Assembly: GCA_036186865.1 (NCBI GenBank)
Contig: AP025055.1
Span: 23,686,439 to 23,750,438, forward strand
Origin: Eustoma russellianum
Taxonomy: Eukaryota; Streptophyta; Magnoliopsida; Gentianales; Gentianaceae
Direction of reading: 5' to 3'
Length of the DNA stretch: 64,000 bases
Of this stretch, positions 35,401 through 46,700 are shown piece by piece; position 1 is the stretch's first letter, and each line of letters opens with the position of its first letter. Below the pieces are notes generated by a model, which made no database searches, was not told the origin of the DNA, and saw only the letters and a program-made list of their open reading frames with translations. A program made the position numbers and the translations under genes.

Positions 35401-36072
35401 GGGCTGGCCATTTATTTATGGCAATTACGTGACACGTTGGCGAAGTTTCGGTATTCGCCCGATACGACAATTTTCGGTTTAGAACCTTTTAACATGTCGT
35501 ATTTAATTTGTCATCACCATGTTTTATATCATATGATATAAGACCTGAATATACTCATAAATATGAGTTAAGTATAGTGGTGTGACGTTAACGTACGTAC
35601 GTAAAATATATAACGTGTCGGTAGTACGTTGGAATATATGTGTATGTGCCTTTATTCAAAAAATCTGAAAAGATATGTAATATATATGTATATAGGCATG
35701 TATAATTAAGGATGGGAGGAGGAGAAAACTTTCCTTCCTTAGCTTTGTTGCCTTTGTGCCTTTTCCAAATGTGGCTTCCTTTAATGAACTACTTAGTTTA
35801 ATAAACTAAGTACTTCACTTAATGAACTAGTCTAGTTCAATAATGGTGGCACCTAAAAATAGTATAAACACAACAAATGTTTGCCATATGATGTAAGATT
35901 TAACGCTTCATGGCTCGTTAGTCCGACAACATTATATATAAGCTAAATAAGGCAAGTACTGAGCAATATCATGCACACGTTTGTTTATATCATTCTCGTT
36001 TTATCTTATGCTCGTTTTTGTGCACATTTAAATCATGTATTTGAAAATCACTCAAACCCCTTTTTCTCTACA

Positions 36073-36077
36073 AACTT
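36073..36077. repeat. Target-site duplication AACTT of C element (minus), right
   Basis: Matches 27385-27389; the solo G LTR resumes at 36078. Confidence 0.92.
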
Positions 36078-36529
36078 ATCGTAACCCATGGTAAAATGCA
36101 TGGATTTTTGCACTTACGCGTCATCAAGTAAGCGAAACTGTGGTAGAATAAAAACTTCAAATTAAAAACATCTATGAAATCATCCTCAGTTCTACAACCC
36201 AAATCATAAGTACCGAAATTTTCAAAAGTAAATGTTTCCCATCACAATTACATAATAAATCATCAGTCACCGACGGCACGTTATGACTCCTAATCCATTC
36301 TTCTTTCCCTGCGGTCACGGGTAAGGGACCCTAGGTTCACCCTCGATCCATTCTACCTTGTTCCCTGCAGTATCTGGGAGGAAAAATAGGGGGGTGAGTG
36401 ACAAAGTCACCAGCAAGTATACCATAAACAATCATGCATTAAATGAAAAGTACATACAAGAACCGAACCCCCAAAATTCAGTTTAGAACATACCAGACCA
36501 TCCATTAAACACCCGTAAGAAGTCAACAC

Positions 36530-37140
36530 AAGGTATATCCAAGGTCATAGCTTAACAGAGATTGAAACTTAACAGAGATCATAGCTTATGAATGGATCAT
36601 CACTCAATAAAGATCATAACATACAAAAGGTCATTACTCAATAAAGATAATAACCTAGGAGCTACCAATTCATCACAACTTGGCCTAAATGTCATGAATA
36701 AGATCATAGGTTACGTATCAACAGTAGTGAAATCATAACTTAGGTAACGAGAGATAGGAGGATCATAACCTATGTAACATTACCTCTAGCATTTGGCTAG
36801 CATCTCATCCCTTCAATCAATAGCCGTTAAGGCAATAAAATCATAACTTAGTCACGAAGCAAGTAATAACATAGCCTAGTGCAAATAGACTCAACATCTT
36901 GCTCATGACCATATGCAATGCGTATGAATGTGCAAAAGTAGCGCATAATGCCCTCTATCCCATGCCCGTTAGTGATCCACACTTAATACGTCAAGATCAT
37001 AACTTAAGCAAGATCGTCCCTTATTAAAGAACGTGACAATAAAAGACTGCAACTTGTAAAAGTTCGTAACATATCTGGGATCATCACTTAATAAGATCAT
37101 AACTTAGGAATTACCAAATTATAACAACTTATCTAAGTAT
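36530..37140. repeat. Array of GATCATAACTTA-like short repeats
   Basis: About fifteen imperfect copies of GATCATAACTTA, separated by 10-40 bp, for example near 36601, 36721, 36835, 36990 and 37090. The LARD-like LTR has only four or five at the matching place (41225-41395). Confidence 0.75.
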
Positions 37141-37325
37141 CATGTGTCACTACACGATGACTCAATAAACGTGACATGCATGCCTATGTATGTGTGATGC
37201 ATCATGATAAAAATGAGAATATGATCTTTCATGCTATTCTTTCAAATCATCATCGTCAGAAAACAAAAGAGTGTTCAGAACTATCTTCCCGGATCTGAGG
37301 CGGTAACGTCTCCCCTTCGAATCTA

Positions 37326-37330
37326 TTATA
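37326..37330. repeat. Target-site duplication TTATA of LARD-like element, left
   Basis: The right copy would begin at 48312, where one T is visible before the N gap. Only that base can be checked. Confidence 0.55.
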
Positions 37331-37789
37331 TGTTGTACCCCGCGAAAATTGGTATATACTGAGAATTGTATAAAGCGGTTTAAGGAGGAAACAATGTTAT
37401 ACCCCATGGAAATTCGTCTATACCGCCGACTCTTATGAAGATGAGTCACTAAGAATTAGTCAACCGGTTACGTTATTTAAATGTAACCACATTGATTTGA
37501 CATTCTCCGATAGAATTTCCTTAACGTAAATATTATAGGAAATTTAATATAATTATGTAAGTGTGTCGCACAAAGTGAAATGACAAACTACCCTTCCAAC
37601 ATTATGTAAAATTCGGCCATAAGGGCCTTGGAAGAGTCTAGAATTTTCCTTATTATCACAATTATGTAATTAGTAAGACTACAATGAAATAGGTTGTCTT
37701 GGAACAAGAAGAATTAAGCATGGTGAAGGGGTCAACCAAGCCTAGAAATCGGCCCCCTAGTTGACCAAGAAAAATTACCATGGTTACTT

Positions 37790-37900
37790 AATATTTACTA
37801 CAAGGTAACTCTAGTTGGGTAAAGTAACCAAGGTTGGCCATAAAGTAACTATAGTTGACATAAAGTAACTATAGTTGGCATAAAGTAACTATAGTTGAAC
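37790..37900 (+). repeat. 20-bp tandem repeat in G LTR
   Basis: Units of the type AAAGTAACTATAGTTGGCAT, five in a row with drift at the left. Also at 44180-44290 and, reversed, at about 50660-50830. Confidence 0.85.
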
Positions 37901-39049
37901 TAAAATAACAAACTCTTATTTAAGAAATAAAATAAAATAAACAAAAGGAAAGACAAGACAAGTTGTCTTGAAATTAAATAAAACCAAGCATGGGAGACAT
38001 AGGGAGTTAATGTTTCAAGACACAAAGGAGGCTCTCTTCTCTCAATGCACACCTTGGAAGCTTCATGTCTCCTTGTCTCTCTCCCTCCTTAAGGCACGCC
38101 CCCCTCCCCTTGTCTTCTCCAATAAGACTTCTTCAAGTCATGAAGGAGCTTAACTTCATCCATGGATTTTTATCTAAACTCATACTAAGAAGCTCCATCA
38201 TCTAAGTCTTGAACACCCTCAAGAACTCACCTAAACAAGCCATGGAGGATTCATTGGACACTTAGACAACTCCTCTAACATCATCATATATTTCGGCCAT
38301 GATGAAGCTAGGAGTGTGAGATCATCTTCATCTTCAAGCCTTGAAGAACTCATCTAGGTAAGTTAAAAGTTAAGCTTCTATGTGAGTTCTATATTTCAAA
38401 GGATGAAACTCACCTAGTACCCCCTTTCTCCTTGCACAAAAACGTGACCTTCATGAGGACACTAGGAGAAGATTCTTAAAGCCACTAAGGAGAAGATAAC
38501 ATCTTGATGGTTTGAATCCATCTCCAAGCTTCATTTGGTAAGATGAATCTAACCTCAATCTAGCTCCATTATTCATTTCAAATGGTAGCTAATGTTCTCC
38601 TCTTTCTCATCCTCAAAAACGTGAGCTAGGAATAAGGTGGAGGAGGACTTCACTCCATATCAACCAAGGTGCAAGCTAAGGAAAATCTCTAAGCTTCAAG
38701 GAGGCAAGTATACTCTAGCCAATCTTGCCTTATTTGTGAAGTGCATGCTTGAATGACTAGCCATTTTTAAGTTATGAATCTTAGTTGAAGATTCTAAGAA
38801 CAAGACATGAACTTAGTTGATGTAAAGAAAAGTGTTGATATGAAAAGTGACATGTCCTAAGCATATATGGCAAGACTGTTGGTATGAGTAATGTGTAGCC
38901 TAAAATGAGTTATGAGACTTGGAATAACTATGTTTAAATGTGTATTTGATGTATAGCAAGTCATCTTAATGAATGAAGTTGGTGGAAGAATGCTTGGACA
39001 ATAAAAAGGTGAAGAAGTGCTGAAACTACTGGGGCTGGCAGATTTGTGT

Positions 39050-39990
39050 TGCTGATTGTGTGACTTGAGAACGAACCTTAGAAGTGTTCAATTAAGCTAA
39101 ATTTTGACATGACACTAGCTCTGTGTGTGTAGTACAAGTGAGAGTTGGAATTGCAGTAAAAAGAGTTAGGGTTTATTTTTAATAAATCTTTTGGTAAAAC
39201 TGCTCAAGAAGAAATTACTGGAACTGGGCAGAACAGTGTGACGTTTTGCATGACCTGAAAATGAATCTTAGGAGTATTTACATTGGCTAATTTTTGGTGT
39301 GATGTTAGCCTCATATGTATATGAAATGTGTGAGTTGGAATTTCAATGAAAGGAGTTGTGGTTTGTCCTTAATGAAGTTTTTAGTAAGAAGTGGTCAAAA
39401 GAAGCACTAGAGATGAGCAGTTTTATGTGTCATGTTGAACGACCTGAAAAAGAACCTTAGGAAGGTGCAAATTGACTAAATTTTGGCATGGTGATAGATT
39501 TGTATGTTTATGAAATGTGAGAGTTGGAATCTCATTAAAAGGAGTTGTAGTTTGTCCTAAATGAAATGCTTAGTAAGAATTGGTCGAACAGAAGTACTGG
39601 AGCTGGACAGATTTATAATGCTTGTTGAACAACATGAAAACGGGCCTTAGGAGTGTTCAAATGGGCTAATTTTTGGTATGATGATAGCATTATATGTTTA
39701 TGAAATTTGTGAGTTGGAATTGTAGTAAAAGAAGTTGTGGATTATTTTTAATGAAGTTCTTGGTAAAACTGCTCAAACAGAGTCGCTGGAACAGGACAGT
39801 TTTGAGTAGTAAGTTGTGTGGCTCAAAAATGCACCTTAGGAATGTTCAAATGAGCTGAGTTTTGGTATGATGATACCTTGATGTGTGTATGACATCTGTG
39901 AGTTGGAATTTTGGTAAAGGATATGTGGTTTGGTCACAATTCATTTCGTGATACAACTGGTCATTCCAGTTTCTGCATATACCCATTTTG
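39050..39990 (+). repeat. 189-bp tandem repeat array in G LTR
   Basis: The anchor GAGTTGGAA recurs at 39141, 39331, 39520, 39710 and 39899, spacing 190, 189, 190, 189. Units share the order GACCTGAAAA, CTTAGGA, TTTTGG(T/C)ATG, GAGTTGGAA, AAAGGAGTTGTGGTTTGTCC, with clear divergence between units. The matching 3' LTR array is at 45430-46370, and the reversed array of the solo LTR is at about 48990-49760. Confidence 0.88.
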
Positions 39991-40764
39991 GGAAAGTAAT
40001 TAGATAACCCCTTTAAGTTTATTGGATTGCCTTGGAAATTTTACGGTAGTTACTTAAGGTATAGATGTACATGTTCATGTAAATAAATCAGCATAAAACC
40101 ACCATTTTGATGGTTAACAACTGAGTTGAAGTTAGTGGTACAAAACTGGAAAACAGGACAGTTTGATGTCATAAGTTGTAAGGCTTCGATCTTGCTCTTT
40201 TAAGCTTAAATGTGATGTTTAGCCTTAGGAATATTGTTCCGTGGTATGTTAGATATGTTTTCTAGGTGTTGGATCAAATTGATTAAGGTTTTATGATCCA
40301 TGAAAATGAGGTAAGGCGGTATTGCCCTGCTGATTTCAGCAGTACCTTTGATGATACTTGATGTTTTGAGGTCGTTAGACATTTCGGAATATTGCGAAAT
40401 TTTTATGGCATGTGTCTAAGACTTCATTATGCATGTGTATGATATGAGTTGAAGAAAATGAGCACGAATTGATGAGCATGATGCTGTATGAACAGAGTAT
40501 GATTGCTGGACAGTTTTTCCAGCTTAAGAGACGAGTCAGCATATGCGTGTTATGATGTATTTGTTCACGAGTCGCATGTTGCATATCATACATCGCATTG
40601 TCCATGTTCATACAGTTCACGAAACTGATTTATGAAAAAGAATGATGAGAAAGATCTTTTGAAAAGAAGTTTTGAGTTTTGAAAGAAAGATCTTTGAAAG
40701 AGAGGTTTACGATTACGAAAAGATTCCTGTGGTACCATTTATTTCTGGCCAGCTTAACCCGCTC

Positions 40765-41010
40765 CAGATCCGGGGTTAATTGATCTGAAGAGTTATAAGA
40801 ACCGAGCCAGGCCCGGTATAATAGGTCTGAAGATGATCACGATTATAAGAACCGATCCAGGCCCGGTATAATAGGTCTGAAGATTATAAGAAACCGATCC
40901 AGGCCCGGTATAATAGGTCTGAAGAGTGTAAGAACCGAGCCAGGTCCGGTATAATAGACCTGAAGGTGATCATGTTATAAGAACCGAGTCATGCCCGGTA
41001 TAATAGGCTG
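40765..41010 (+). repeat. Hairpin tandem array in LARD-like 5' LTR
   Basis: Six units. Arms and positions: CAGATC 40765 with GATCTG 40782; CAGGCC 40808 with GGTCTG 40824; CAGGCC 40858 with GGTCTG 40874; CAGGCC 40900 with GGTCTG 40916; CAGGTC 40941 with GACCTG 40957; CATGCC 40990 with GGCTG 41006. Loop is mainly CGGTATAATA. Confidence 0.88.
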
Positions 41011-41520
41011 ACACACTCTCTTGTTTTATGATGAACATGATTTGAAAGAAAGAAAGAAAGTTCAAGTATTTTCATGAGCATGTCTAAATGAAAGAAAGAA
41101 TGTTTTCCGTTGCATTTGCATTGCATACGCATTTTCATACGCATTATGCATTTGCATATTCATACACATTGCATATGGTCATGAGCATGATGTCGAGGTG
41201 CCCTGAGTTGTGTCTTTACGTGCTACATGACTAAGTTATGATTTTATTGCCTTAGTGGCTATTGACGGAAGGGATGAGATGCTAGCTAAACGCTAGACAA
41301 AATGTTAGTTAGATCATGATCTTTCGTTACCTAAGTTACGATCTTATTGTTGTTGTTATGTAAGCTATGATCTTATTCCCTTTATGATCAAGTGATGCTT
41401 CTATTACCTTGGTGGCATTTAAATGGAAAGACAGGTATGATGGTAAGAGACCAAATTTTGGGAATTCGGTTCTTGTATGTACTTTCCATTTAATGCATGA
41501 TTGTTTATGGTGTACTTGCT

Positions 41521-41560
41521 GGTGACTTTGTCACTCACCTCCTATTTTTCCTCCCAGAGT
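41521..41560 (+). promoter_or_regulatory. Conserved LTR block: GTGAC-TTT-GTCAC hairpin and pyrimidine tract
   Basis: GGTGACTTTGTCACTC followed by a pyrimidine tract and CCTCCCAGAG. Present in the same place in all G LTRs of the window (9169, 11765, 25360, 36390, 47904). It looks like a splice acceptor after a small hairpin. Role unknown. Confidence 0.55.
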
Positions 41561-41929
41561 TTACAGGAAACGGGGTAGCAAGGATTGATGACGAGCATAG
41601 GATCCCACATCCGTGAGAATACGAGTGGAGGACAGCTTAGGGATTCTATTATGATGGATCCATAATATGGCGGATTTATGTTGGAAGCGATGATTACAGA
41701 AGTACTGATGTAATGAATGTGGTTGTAAAACTTATGTCGGATGTATAGAATGATTTATGTAAAAGTTTCAAATTCTGCCGTATTTTTATCTACCTGTTAA
41801 GATCGTGACTTGGTAATCCATGTTTATCCATGGGTTTACGAGTTAAGTATCGACGCTTTGTACTTTTCCGAAAGGGAAGGTACGGCGGGTGCACCGTACG
41901 AGGGGTAGCCGAGTACGGGGCGCTACAGG

Positions 41930-41950
41930 TGGTATCAGAGCCAAGGCTCC
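41930..41950 (+). promoter_or_regulatory. LARD-like element primer-binding site
   Basis: TGGTATCAGAGCCAAGGCTC starts two bases after the 5' LTR; complementary to the initiator Met tRNA 3' end. Confidence 0.92.
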
Positions 41951-42229
41951 AGATCCGGGCAGAATGTCGAACTAAGTGATGATTATAGTCAACTAAGTTT
42001 GATCTTAGACCTAAGTTCTGATCTTAGATGAGAGTTGACCTTAGACCAGGATGATTTAGACTGGAAATTAGAGTTTTGACCATATGATAAAGCCCTAGTC
42101 GATGGCCATCTATGGAATGTAATCATGACTGTTTGCATGACCATAAGATCGTATAGGGATTACGAATTAAATGGTGTCGCTTATTCTGAATATTTATACC
42201 TTAAGTAAGACTCCGACACTTCGTAGTGT

Positions 42230-42700
42230 GGATGACACCACAATTCAGTAAGATGACATCATCACTGTCACCACAGGAGGCAGTAGACTTTACTAGCAAT
42301 AGTTAGTAAGAACACATATTCCAAGGTTTGGCAGGGAATTTAGTTCATAGTGGGCAGAAAGATGGTTAGGTAAAGTTGAAGGTAACTCCATGCTGATACT
42401 TGTATTGGATAGGGTAAGAGCAAAGTTCTAAGAGGAGTTTTGTGAGTTCTTCTCTCTCAGAACTTAGTCACGAGAAGGGCTGAGGAATATGACTCACTAA
42501 GACAAGGGTCACGCATCACCATACCCATTCATTACTTTGGGACAGTAAGTTCCTTTGATTATGAGAAATGAAAGGTTTAAGGTGATCAGATTTGTGCGCG
42601 GTCTAGACCCCCAGATCTAATTAGGCTAAGTTAAGTCGTATTCAGAGACCTTTGGTGAATTATTAGAGGACCACTACGGAGCGGAATGCGATAGTAAAGG
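42230..42700 (+). pseudogene. LARD-like element gag remnant
   Basis: Frameshifted gypsy gag. Reading across frames one sees the typical string of features: AKF.EEF near 42430, SLRQGSR near 42500, F.RGLDPQI near 42590, and ETFGELLEDHYGAE near 42650. Many stops. No capsid could be made. 42700-43600 is stop-filled with no domain I can name. Confidence 0.65.
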
Positions 42701-43599
42701 AATGAAAGAATGAAAGAAACGATTTAACAAGCAAATGAAGTAGAAGGTAGAAACCGTATCCATATAAGGCTAGTTTATGCAGATGACCAAGAAACAACCA
42801 AGGTACGCCTAATAAGTGTAAAGTACCTATGTCCTCTGCTCTACTTCCTATTAACCAAGTATGAGTGATTATGATAGTTTTCTTAAGTTATGATGAGTAG
42901 ACCACAAGTAAGCAAGTGAGATTATTAGTGATAACATGACTAAGTATGACACTATGTATGGGACTCGAGGTCCTCGCCATAATGCGTCACTTTTAAACAC
43001 TTGTACGCATTTTAATACAGTATAGAGGGAATATGTCATGACTATGAAAAATCATGTTTTAAGAGAGCGGGCCACCTTCGGATGATTTGAAACATCCTAA
43101 AGGGAACATAAGTTTCAAAGGAGAACCCACAACTTCTAGTTCGATTTTATGAAATGATCGCAAAAAGGGGGTAAAAGTTATTACGTGATAAGACGATCAG
43201 CAAGACAGATAAACGTGGCACATACTTATGAAGAGCTTGGTATGTGTACCTTATGGGAATTATTCCGGATGTCCTTGGAAGCTATTTTGTACGTAGGATG
43301 ACCGTCACATGATCACTGAAAGGATGTTTACAGAAAAGAGATAAAGGTCTATATCCCAGAGTTAATGATCTCTGCCAAGTTTTTTTTCATATTTTATGAA
43401 AAAGGAAATTATAAGCCTACTATGATCATGATTATACGGAATGGATTTTGTTATCAAGTACATAGTATCAAGGTTGCAAGTGCTAGATATGAGATAGATT
43501 ACGACAACACCTCTAGAGAATAGGATAGTTCTGGTGAAATCTCTAAGATGAAAAGAACAAAGCAGTTCTGAAGGAACTAAATAGACGTTTATTGCGATC

Positions 43600-43716
43600 T
43601 TATTACCCAAAAGAAGGAACCACATGGGAAACGGAAGGCAACATGAGGAGTAGACGCCCCATGTTGTTGACTAGCCTGAAGTTTCGAGGACGAAACTTAT
43701 ATTAAGGGGGGGAGAA
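43600..43716 (+). pseudogene. Pol C-terminal end and polypurine tract of LARD-like element
   Basis: Codons from about 43615 read TTWETEGNMRS, then LLTSLKFRGRNL, which matches the end of chromodomain-bearing gypsy pol (compare TWETEEDIRNQYPHL at 53000-53045 in the minus-strand element). The polypurine tract AAGGGGGGGAGAA (43704-43716) follows. Confidence 0.75.
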
Positions 43717-46700
43717 TGTTGTACCCCGCGAAAATTGGTATATACTGAGAATTGTATAAAGCGGTTTAAGGAGGAAACAATGTTATACCCCACGGAAATT
43801 CATCTATAACCGCCGACTCTTATGAAGATGAGTCACTAAGAATTAGTCAACCGGTTACGTTATTAATGTAACCACATTGATTTGACATTCTCCTATATAA
43901 TTTCCTTAACGTAAATATTATAGGAAATTTAATATAATTATGTAAGTGTGTCGCACAAAGTGAAATGACAAACTACCCTTCCAACATTATGTAAAATTCG
44001 GCCATAAGGGCCTTGGAAGAGTCTAGAATTTTCCTTATTATCACAATTATGTAATTAGTAAGACTACAATGAAATAGGTTGTCTTGGAACAAGAAGAATT
44101 AAGCATGGTGAAGGGGTCAACCAAGCCTAGAAATCGGCCCCCTAGTTGACCAAGAAAAATTACCATGGTTCTTAATATTTACTACAAGGTAACTCTAGTT
44201 GGGTAAAGTAACCAAGGTTGGCCATAAAGTAACTATAGTTGACATAAAGTAACTATAGTTGGCATAAAGTAACTATAGTTGAACTAAATAACAACTCTTA
44301 TTTAAGAAATAAAATAAAATAAACAAAAGGAAAGACAAGACAAGTTGTCTTGAAATTAAATAAAACCAAGCATGGCAGACATAGGGAGTTAATGTTTCAA
44401 GACACAAAGGAGGCTCTCTTCTCTCAATGCACACCTTGGAAGCTTCATGTCTCCTTGTCTCTCTCCCTCCTTAAGGCACGCCCCCCTCCCCTTGTCTTCT
44501 CCATGAAGACTTCTTCAAGTCATGAAGGAGCTTAACTTCATCCATGGAGTTTTATCTAAACTCATACTAAGAAGCTCCATCATCTAAGTCTTGAACACCC
44601 TCAAGAACTCACCTAAACAAGCCATGGAGGATTCATTGGACACTTAGACACTCCTCTAACATCATCATATATTTCGGCCATGATGAAGCTAGGAGTGTGA
44701 GATCATCTTCATCTTCAAGCCTTGAAGAACTCATCTAGGTAAGTTAACAGTTAAGCTTCTATGTGAGTTCTATATTTCAAAGGATGAAACTCACCTAGTA
44801 CCCACCTTTCTCCTTGCACAAAAACGTGACATTCATGAGGACACTAGGAGAAGATTCTTAAAGCCACTAAGGTGAAAGATAACATCTTGATGGTTTGAAT
44901 CCATCTCCAAGCTTCATTTGGTAAGATGAATCTAACCTCAATCTAGCTCCATTATTCATTTCAAATGTAGCTAATGTTCTCCTCTTTCTCATCCTCAAAA
45001 CTGAGCTAGGAATAAGGTGGAGGAGGACTTCACTCCATATCAACCAAGGTGCAAGCTAAGGAAAATCTCTAAGCTTCAAGGAGGCAAGTATACTCTAGCC
45101 AATCTTGCCTTATTTGTGAATGCATGCTTGAAATGACTAGCCATTTTAAGTTATGAATCTTAGTTGAAGAGTCTAAGAACAAGACATGAACTTAGTTGAT
45201 GTAAGAAAAGTGTTGATATGAAAAGTGACATGTCCTAAGCATATATGGCAAAGACTGTTGGTATGAGTAATGTGTAGCCTAAAATGAGTTATGAGACTTG
45301 GAATAACTATGTTTAAATGTGTATTTGATGTATAGCCAAGTCATCTTAATGAATGAAGTTGGTGGAAGAATGCTTGGACAATAAAAAGGTGAAGAAGTGC
45401 TGAAACTACTGGGGCTGGCAGATTTGTGTTGCTGATTGTGTGACTTGAGAACGAACCTTAGAAGTGTTCCAATTAAGCTAAATTTTGACATGACACTAGC
45501 TCTGTGTGTGTAGTACAAGTGAGAGTTGGAATTGCAGTAAAAAGAGTTAGGGTTTATTTTAATAAATCTTTTGGTAAAACTGCTCAAGAAGAAATTACTG
45601 GAACTGGGCAGAACAGTGTGACGTTTTGCATGACCTGAAAATGAATCTTAGGAGTATTTACATTGGCTAATTTTTGGTGTGATGTTAGCCTCATATGTAT
45701 ATGAAATGTGTGAGTTGGAATTTCAATGAAAGGAGTTGTGGTTTGTCCTTAATGAAGTTTTTAGTAAGAAGTGGTCAAAAGAAGCACTAGAGATGAGCAG
45801 TTTTATGTGTCATGTTGAACGACCTGAAAAAGAACCTTAGGAAGGTGCAAATTGACTAAATTTTGGCATGGTGATAGATTTGTATGTTTATGGAAATGTG
45901 AGAGCTGGAATCTCATTAAAAGGAGTTGTAGTTTGTCCTAAATGAAATGCTTAGTAAGAATTGGTCGAACAGAAGTACTGGAGCTGGACAGATTTATGTT
46001 GCTTGTTGAACGACATGAAAAGGGCCTTAGGAGTGTTCAAATGGGCTAATTTTTGGTATGATGATAGAATTATATGTTTATGAAATTTGTGAGTTGGAAT
46101 TGTAGTAAAAGAAGTTGTGGATTATTTTTAATGAAGTTCTTGGTAAACTGCTCAAACAGAGTCGCTGGAACAGGACAGTTTTGAGTAGTAAGTTGTGTGG
46201 CTCGAAACTGCACCTTAGGAATGTTCAAATGAGCTGATTTTGGTATGATGATACCTTGATTTGTGTATGACATCTGTGAGTTAGAATTTTGGTAAAAGGA
46301 TATGTGGTTTGATCACAATTCATTTCGTGATACAACTGGTCCTTCCAGTTTCTGCATATACCCATTTTGGGAAAGTAATTAGATAACCCCTTTAAGTTTA
46401 TTGGATTGCCTTGGAAATTTTACGGTAGTTACTTAAGGTATAGATGTACATGTTCATGTAAATAATCAGCATAAAACCACCATTTTGATGGTTAACAACT
46501 GAGTTGAAGTTAGTGGTACAAAACTGGAAAACAGGACAGTTTGATGTCATAAGTTTGTAAGGCTTCCGATCTTGCTCTTTTAAGCTAAATGTGATGTTTA
46601 GCCTTAGGAATATTGTTCCGTGGTATGTTAGATATGTTTTCTAGGTGTTGGATCAAATTGATTAAGGTTTATGATCCATGAAAATGAGGTAAGGCGGTAT

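Larger units (their letters stand above)
27390..36072 (-). mobile_element. Ty1/copia C element, minus strand, internally deleted
   Basis: 8.68 kb between exact AACTT duplications. 3' LTR 27390-30449, polypurine tract 30450-30462, internal 30450-31734, primer site 31721-31732, 5' LTR 31735-36072. Only about 1.28 kb of interior remains, holding gag pieces and the 3' non-coding part; protease, integrase, RT and RNase H are absent. The LTRs are very similar, so insertion is recent. The 5' LTR is 1.28 kb longer than its partner because of an N-gap repeat and a tandem duplication. Confidence 0.93.
31735..36072 (-). repeat. C element (minus) 5' LTR with gap and tandem duplication
   Basis: 4338 bp, against 3060 bp for its partner. 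The excess is an N gap with a repeated 30-mer (40 bp) and a second copy of about 1.23 kb (32938-34162 repeated as 34168-35400). Outside these it follows 27390-30449 closely. Confidence 0.88.
36078..37330 (-). mobile_element. Solo G LTR, middle piece
   Basis: Continues from 27389. Contains the conserved block (GGGTGAGTGACAAAGTCACC, about 36390), an expanded short-repeat array (36530-37140) and the first damaged hairpin units (37275-37330). Interrupted at 37330 by the LARD-like element. Confidence 0.87.
37331..41927 (+). repeat. LARD-like element 5' LTR
   Basis: TGTTGTACCCC to GGGGCGCTACA. In order: 20-bp repeats (37790-37900), 189-bp repeats (39050-39990), hairpin array (40765-41010), short-repeat block (41225-41395), conserved GTGAC/GTCAC block (41521-41560). 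No coding region. The 61-codon ORF at 37968-38153 lies in both LTRs but has no recognised domain. Confidence 0.93.

Noticed and set aside
37968..38153. 61-codon ORF present in both LARD LTRs
   Set aside because: Two copies only because the LTRs are duplicates; no domain and no counterpart in older G LTRs.
40765..41010. Regular repeats as a CRISPR array
   Set aside because: Repeats and loops both vary, spacers are not unique, no cas genes exist, and the context is plant LTR sequence.
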